DNA from: DASZHJ01 sp035581425 | Lineage (GTDB): Bacteria; Pseudomonadota; Alphaproteobacteria; ATCC43930; CGMCC-115725 | Assembly (NCBI GenBank): GCA_035581425.1 | Contig: DATJVP010000151.1 | Location: forward strand, 1-8,904 | Direction of reading: 5' to 3' | DNA: 8,904 nucleotides | In this document: piece by piece, positions 5,351 to 8,904 of the stretch | Layout: each line of letters opens with the position of its first letter | How positions within the stretch are numbered: position 1 is the first letter of the stretch | Notes under the pieces: generated by a model | What the model saw: the letters and a program-made list of their open reading frames with translations, nothing else | The model's database searches: none | What the model was told of the DNA's origin: nothing | Position numbers and translations under genes: made by a program

Positions 5351-6405
5351 GGCCGATCGTCTTCCTGGTGCCGGGCCCGCTTGACCAGCTCACGGGCGGC
5401 TATCTCTTCGATCGCGCGATCGTCGAGGGACTGCGCGCGACGGGCCGCGCGGTCGAGGTCGTGGAACTCGCGGGTCGTTTCCCCGAGCCCGATGCGGCGG
5501 CCATCTCTGCCGCAAGCGCGGCGCTCACGCGTCTTCCCGACGGCGCCCTCGCCGTCATCGACGGGCTCGCTCTCCTCGCTTTTGCCGACGTTCTCGACGA
5601 AATAGGCCGGAGGCTCCGCCCCATCGCCTTCGTGCACCACGCGCTGGCGGAGGAGACCGGGCTCAGCGAGCGCGAGCATCGCCGCATCGCCGCGCTCGAG
5701 GGGCGGCTCTTGCGTGGTCTGGGCGGCGCGCTCTGCCCCAGCGAAAGCACCGCGCGGAGCCTCGCTGCCTACGGTCTGCCTCGTGCGCGGCTCGCGGTCA
5801 CGCCGCCGGGCACGCTGAAGCCGACGCGTCTGCCGCGCCGCCGCGCCGCGCGAGGCCCGCTCGACCTTCTCTGCGTTGCGACGCTCACGCCGCGCAAGGG
5901 GCATCTCCTGCTGGTGGAGGCGCTCGCGGCGCTTGCGGATCGTCCCTGGCGCTGCCGCCTCATCGGCAGCGCCGAGCGCGCGCCCGAGCACGCGGCGCTG
6001 CTGCGCTACGAGATCGGCCGTCGCGGTCTCAAGGGCCGCATCGCGCTCGAGGGCGAGTGGCCGCCGGCCCGGCTTCCCGAGGCCTATGCGGAGGCGGATG
6101 CCTTCGTGCTGCCCTCCTTTCACGAGGGCTATGGCATGGCGCTTGCGGAGGCGCTTGCCTGGGGCTTGCCGGTGATCTCCACCACCGCCGGCGCCATCCC
6201 CGAGACCGTGCCTGCGAGCGCGGGGCTGTTGGTGCCGCCGGGAGATGCTGCCGCACTCACGGCGGCGCTCGCGCGCTTCCTCGAGGAGCCGACGCTCCGC
6301 GCGAGGCTCGCTGCGGGGGCGCGTGCTGCAGGCGCGCGGCTTCCGGACTGGCCGCAGGCGATCGCGGGTTGGGCCGCTGCGCTCGATCGGCTGGCTGCGG
6401 CATGA
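5347..6405 (+). CDS. GT4-family glycosyltransferase
   Basis: A 352-residue GT-B fold glycosyltransferase of family 4, cytosolic and without membrane segments. The N-terminal acceptor domain opens IVFLVPGPLDQLTGGYLFDRAI, with the Gly-Gly loop at 17-18, and has VHHAL at 96-100. The C-terminal donor domain begins near residue 173 with LLCVATLTPRKG (Arg/Lys at the position that usually contacts the nucleotide diphosphate) and carries the EX7E motif HEGYGMALAE with Glu260 and Glu268, followed by GLPVISTTAGAIPE. Family members move a sugar from a nucleotide-sugar to a lipid, glycan or small molecule. Because it is translationally coupled to the PTPS-like and methyltransferase genes, I infer a small-molecule acceptor, possibly a pterin-like compound. 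GTG 5347 gives a 4-base GTGA overlap with the preceding stop; a TTG at 5320 is possible but less likely. Donor and acceptor are not predictable from sequence. Confidence 0.87.
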   Translation: MRPIVFLVPGPLDQLTGGYLFDRAIVEGLRATGRAVEVVELAGRFPEPDAAAISAASAALTRLPDGALAVIDGLALLAFADVLDEIGRRLRPIAFVHHALAEETGLSEREHRRIAALEGRLLRGLGGALCPSESTARSLAAYGLPRARLAVTPPGTLKPTRLPRRRAARGPLDLLCVATLTPRKGHLLLVEALAALADRPWRCRLIGSAERAPEHAALLRYEIGRRGLKGRIALEGEWPPARLPEAYAEADAFVLPSFHEGYGMALAEALAWGLPVISTTAGAIPETVPASAGLLVPPGDAAALTAALARFLEEPTLRARLAAGARAAGARLPDWPQAIAGWAAALDRLAAA

Positions 6406-7289
6406 GCGAGAGCTTCGGCCTCGATTGGCTTCGGCTCCGCGAGACCCAAGACGTCCGCGCGCGCAGCCGGACGCTCGCGCGCGGCTTCGGCGCGGCGGTG
6501 CGGCGGAAGGCCGGTGAGGCGCCTGCCCTTCTTCTCGATCTCGGCGCCGGCAGCGGCGCGGGGTTCCGGGCGCTGGCGCCGCTCATTCCCGGCGATCAGG
6601 AATGGCGCCTCGTCGATCACGATCCCGCGCTCCTCGGGCATCAGGCCGCGGAGATCGCGCAATGGGCGCGGGGCCAAGGCTATCGCGTGACGCATGGCAT
6701 GGGCGTCGTCACCATCGCGACGGGTCGCGCGAATTGGCGCGCGCACAGCATCGACCGCGACCTCGCGGCGGGGCTCGACTCGCTTTCCCTTGCGAGCGCG
6801 CATGGTGTCGCGTGTGCGGCGCTCCTGGATCTCGTCTCGGAGAGCTGGCTCCGCGCCTTGACCGATCGGCTTGCCGGGGCGCGCGTGCCCTTCCTCGCGG
6901 CGCTCAGCGTCGACGGGCGGCGGGAGTGGCGGCCGGAGCATCCTGAGGATGCGCTGGTGGTATCCGCATTTGCGCGGCATCAGGTCCGCGACAAGGGCTT
7001 CGGCGCGGCGCTCGGGCCTGCGGCTCCCGCAACCGCCCGCACGGTCTTCGAGGGGCGCGGCTACTCCGTGACGGCGGCGCCCGCGGATTGGCGGCTCGCC
7101 GCGCAGGAGGATGCGCTGCTCTCGGCGCTGGTCGATGGCGATGCCGCCGCGGCGGCGGAGAGCGAGCCAGGCGCCGCTGCGCTGATCGACGCCTGGCGCA
7201 GGGATCGCCACCGCGAGCGCGCGGAAGGAACGCTAGGGCTCACGGTCGGTCATGTGGACATTCTCGCGGTGGCGAACGAGAGTCGGTGA
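6402..7289 (+). CDS. Class I SAM-dependent methyltransferase
   Basis: A 295-residue Rossmann-fold methyltransferase. Motif I is LLLDLGAGSGAGF at about 43-55, the acidic residue ending the second strand is Asp72 in WRLVDHDPALL, and a motif IV-like LDSLSLASAHGVACAALLDLVSE follows around 120-145. The C-terminal part contains a further beta segment (LGLTVGHVDILAVANESR) closing the fold. I know no tested member; the acceptor atom is undefined. The ATGA overlap with the glycosyltransferase stop indicates coupled translation, so methylation of the same glycosylated product, either on the sugar or on the heterocycle, is the natural inference. The alpha/beta hydrolase gene starts 19 bases after its stop. 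Confidence 0.83.
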   Translation: MSESFGLDWLRLRETQDVRARSRTLARGFGAAVRRKAGEAPALLLDLGAGSGAGFRALAPLIPGDQEWRLVDHDPALLGHQAAEIAQWARGQGYRVTHGMGVVTIATGRANWRAHSIDRDLAAGLDSLSLASAHGVACAALLDLVSESWLRALTDRLAGARVPFLAALSVDGRREWRPEHPEDALVVSAFARHQVRDKGFGAALGPAAPATARTVFEGRGYSVTAAPADWRLAAQEDALLSALVDGDAAAAAESEPGAAALIDAWRRDRHRERAEGTLGLTVGHVDILAVANESR

Positions 7290-7308
7290 GAGTTTGTCGG
7301 AGGGAAAC

Positions 7309-8154
7309 ATGCCGATCTATCGCGACTACGATCAAGCCGCACTCGACGCGCAGTACAATCTCCGCGCCCGCGTGCTCGACCATCAGGCCTATTTCGAGCG
7401 CTGGGATCGTGCGAGCAAGGCCGCGCGCGCGACGCGCTCGTGTCGGCTCGATCTGCGCTACGACGTCGAGGCGCTCGATCTCTTTCCCGCGGCAAAGACG
7501 CCGGCGCCCTGTCTCGTCTTCATCCACGGAGGCTATTGGCAGGCCTTCGGCAAGGGCGATTTCAGTTTTGTGGCGCCGGCATATCAGGAGGCGGGGATTT
7601 CTGTCGCCGTCGTCGACTACACGCTCTCACCCAAGGCGAGCATGGACGAGATCGTGCGCCAGAACCGCGCCGCCATCGCCTGGCTCCACAAGAATGCGCG
7701 CGAGCTCGGTATCGATGCCGGCCGCATCCACGTCGCCGGCCACTCCGCAGGCGGGCATCTGACCGCGATGATGCTGGAGACGGATTGGCGGCACTTCGGG
7801 CTTGCGGCCTCGCCCGTCCGCGGCGGCTCAGCCATCAGCGGCCTCTACGACCTGGAGCCGATCCGGCTCAGCTATCTCAACAAGGTTCTCGGCCTCCATG
7901 CGGAGACGGCCCGCCGCAACAGCCCGATCCTGGCCGTCCCGGAGAAGGCGCCGCCACTCATTCTCTCGCTCGGCAGGGGGGAGACGCCGGAGTTCCTGCG
8001 CCAACAGGCGGATTTCGCGGCCGCCTGGCGCGAGGCGGGTCTCGCGCTGGAGATCGCCGATGAGCCCGACGCCCATCATTTTTCGGTGATGGATCGCTTC
8101 GCCGAGCCCGGCAGCATCCTCAACCGGGCGGTGGAGCGGCAGATTTTCGCCTAG
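7309..8154 (+). CDS. Alpha/beta hydrolase, arylformamidase-like
   Basis: A 281-residue alpha/beta hydrolase of the group often labelled kynurenine formamidase-like or esterase/lipase. The oxyanion-hole motif HGGYW is at 73-77, the nucleophile elbow GHSAGG at 144-149 with Ser146, a likely catalytic acid lies in LGRGETPEF (Glu225 or nearby) and the catalytic His is 256 or 257 in DAHHFSVMD. The N-terminus YRDYDQAALDAQYN is typical of this bacterial subgroup, and no signal peptide is present, so it is cytosolic. Substrates would be small formamides or esters. ATG 7309 follows a strong GGAGG by 5 bases, stronger than for the upstream genes, so it may be translated independently even if co-transcribed. 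Membership in the pterin-like gene set is plausible from the 19-base gap but not proven; it could instead be an ordinary tryptophan-catabolism formamidase. Confidence 0.85.
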   Translation: MPIYRDYDQAALDAQYNLRARVLDHQAYFERWDRASKAARATRSCRLDLRYDVEALDLFPAAKTPAPCLVFIHGGYWQAFGKGDFSFVAPAYQEAGISVAVVDYTLSPKASMDEIVRQNRAAIAWLHKNARELGIDAGRIHVAGHSAGGHLTAMMLETDWRHFGLAASPVRGGSAISGLYDLEPIRLSYLNKVLGLHAETARRNSPILAVPEKAPPLILSLGRGETPEFLRQQADFAAAWREAGLALEIADEPDAHHFSVMDRFAEPGSILNRAVERQIFA

Positions 8155-8182
8155 GACGGGGAGGTTGCGCCCCGGGGCCTAC

Positions 8183-8188
8183 TACAAT
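8183..8188 (+). promoter_or_regulatory. Possible -10 box (TACAAT) for the response regulator gene
   Basis: TACAAT differs from the sigma-70 -10 consensus at one base and lies 30 bases before the ATG at 8219. The nearest TTG-type -35 (TTGCGC at 8165) is only 12 bases away, too close, so the promoter call is weak. A separate promoter would fit the 64-base gap and the unrelated function of the downstream gene. Confidence 0.3.
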
Positions 8189-8218
8189 AAAGGACTGGTC
8201 ATTGGGCAGGGAGTTGGG

Positions 8219-8904
8219 ATGACCGCCGGCCGCAAGATCCTGATCGTGGACGACGATGCCGCGCTGAGGCAATCGCTCGCGGAGCAGCTCGAGCTGCATG
8301 AGGAATTCAAGGTCGAGCAGGCCGAGACCGCCAACCAGGCGCTCGACCAGGCGAAGGGGCAATATTTCGACGCGATCCTCCTGGATGTAGGGCTACCCGA
8401 CATGGACGGGCGCGAGCTCTGCCGGCTGATGCGCCGCAATGCCGTCCGCTCGCCGATCCTGATGCTGACGGGCGCCGACGGGGAGGCCGACACGATCCTC
8501 GGCCTCGATGCCGGGGCCAACGACTACATCACCAAGCCCTTCCGCCTGAACGTGCTTTTGGCGCGACTCCGCGCCCAGCTCCGCCAGCATGAGCAGAGCG
8601 AGGATGCGGTCTTCACGATCGGCCCCTATACCTTCCGCCCCAGCGCCAAGATCCTTTTGGACGCGACCGGGCGGAAGAAGGTTCGGCTCACGGAGAAGGA
8701 GACCTCGATCCTCAAATACCTCTATCGCGCGGGCGCGCGGACGGTCGGGCGCGATGCCCTCCTGAACGAGGTCTGGGGCTATAACGCGGGGGTCACGACC
8801 CATACCCTCGAGACCCATGTTTACCGGCTCCGGCAGAAGATCGAGCGCGACCCCGCCCATGCGGAAATCCTGGTCACGGAGCCGGGCGGGTATCGATTGG
8901 TTCC
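8219..8904 (+). CDS. OmpR/PhoB-family response regulator (last residues outside window)
   Basis: A DNA-binding two-component regulator; 228 residues are visible and only a few should be missing. The receiver domain (about 5-120) has the acidic pocket VDDD (Asp11, Asp12), phospho-acceptor Asp56 in LLDVGLPDMDG, Thr84 in LMLTGAD and Lys106 in YITKPF. A winged-helix output domain follows (about 130-228) with VRLTEKETSILKYL, LLNEVWGYN, THTLETHVYRLRQKIE and PGGYRLV, the standard OmpR pattern. ATG 8219 has AGGGAG 5 bases upstream. All phosphorylation residues are present, so it should respond to a histidine kinase, not found in this window. The gene is 64 bases past the hydrolase and probably its own unit. 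Its target genes cannot be told from the sequence. Confidence 0.93.
   Translation, partial: MTAGRKILIVDDDAALRQSLAEQLELHEEFKVEQAETANQALDQAKGQYFDAILLDVGLPDMDGRELCRLMRRNAVRSPILMLTGADGEADTILGLDAGANDYITKPFRLNVLLARLRAQLRQHEQSEDAVFTIGPYTFRPSAKILLDATGRKKVRLTEKETSILKYLYRAGARTVGRDALLNEVWGYNAGVTTHTLETHVYRLRQKIERDPAHAEILVTEPGGYRLV

Noticed and set aside
8169..8178. GCCCCGGGGC palindrome after the hydrolase gene as a terminator
   Set aside because: The palindrome has no room for a loop and no T-run follows, so a terminator is not supported.

Overview
This is a very GC-rich window with the codon use and gene families of an alphaproteobacterium, most likely Hyphomicrobiales or a relative. That placement is inferred from the two-domain style RibA, the OmpR-type regulator, the short L,D-transpeptidase and the overall base composition; there is no rRNA or other marker to fix it. 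Coding density is high and both strands are used in clean blocks.

Left block, minus strand (1-2598): ribA (GTP cyclohydrolase II), then a conserved-looking protein of unknown function with an Ala/Pro-rich tail, then the 5' part of a YkuD-type L,D-transpeptidase whose 3' end lies outside the window. Two small hairpins follow ribA and the unknown gene has its own strong Shine-Dalgarno, so ribA and the two downstream genes may be separate transcripts.

Divergent region (2599-2873): about 275 bases between ribA and the plus-strand genes. It carries three successive inverted repeats, the last a perfect 9-bp stem with a 6-base loop. I could not match it to an FMN riboswitch.

Central block, plus strand (2874-8154): a tightly packed set encoding a stand-alone RibD-type reductase, a BchC-like medium-chain dehydrogenase, a degenerate 6-pyruvoyl-tetrahydropterin synthase/QueD-like protein, a GT4 glycosyltransferase, a SAM-dependent methyltransferase and an alpha/beta hydrolase. 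Three of the junctions overlap by 4-8 bases. A palindromic element of about 115 bases with near-identical 29-base arms sits between the dehydrogenase and the PTPS-like gene. The PTPS-like protein has lost the catalytic Cys, the Asp-His pair and one of the three zinc-binding His residues but keeps the pterin-anchoring Glu. Placed back to back with ribA, which opens GTP for flavin synthesis, the set looks like an uncharacterised pathway that reduces, glycosylates and methylates a GTP-derived pteridine or pyrimidine. This is the most interesting thing in the window; the product is unknown to me and the pathway is inference.

Right end (8219-8904): an OmpR/PhoB-family response regulator, complete except for its last few residues, with its own ribosome binding site and a possible -10 box. 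It is probably outside the pterin-like gene set.
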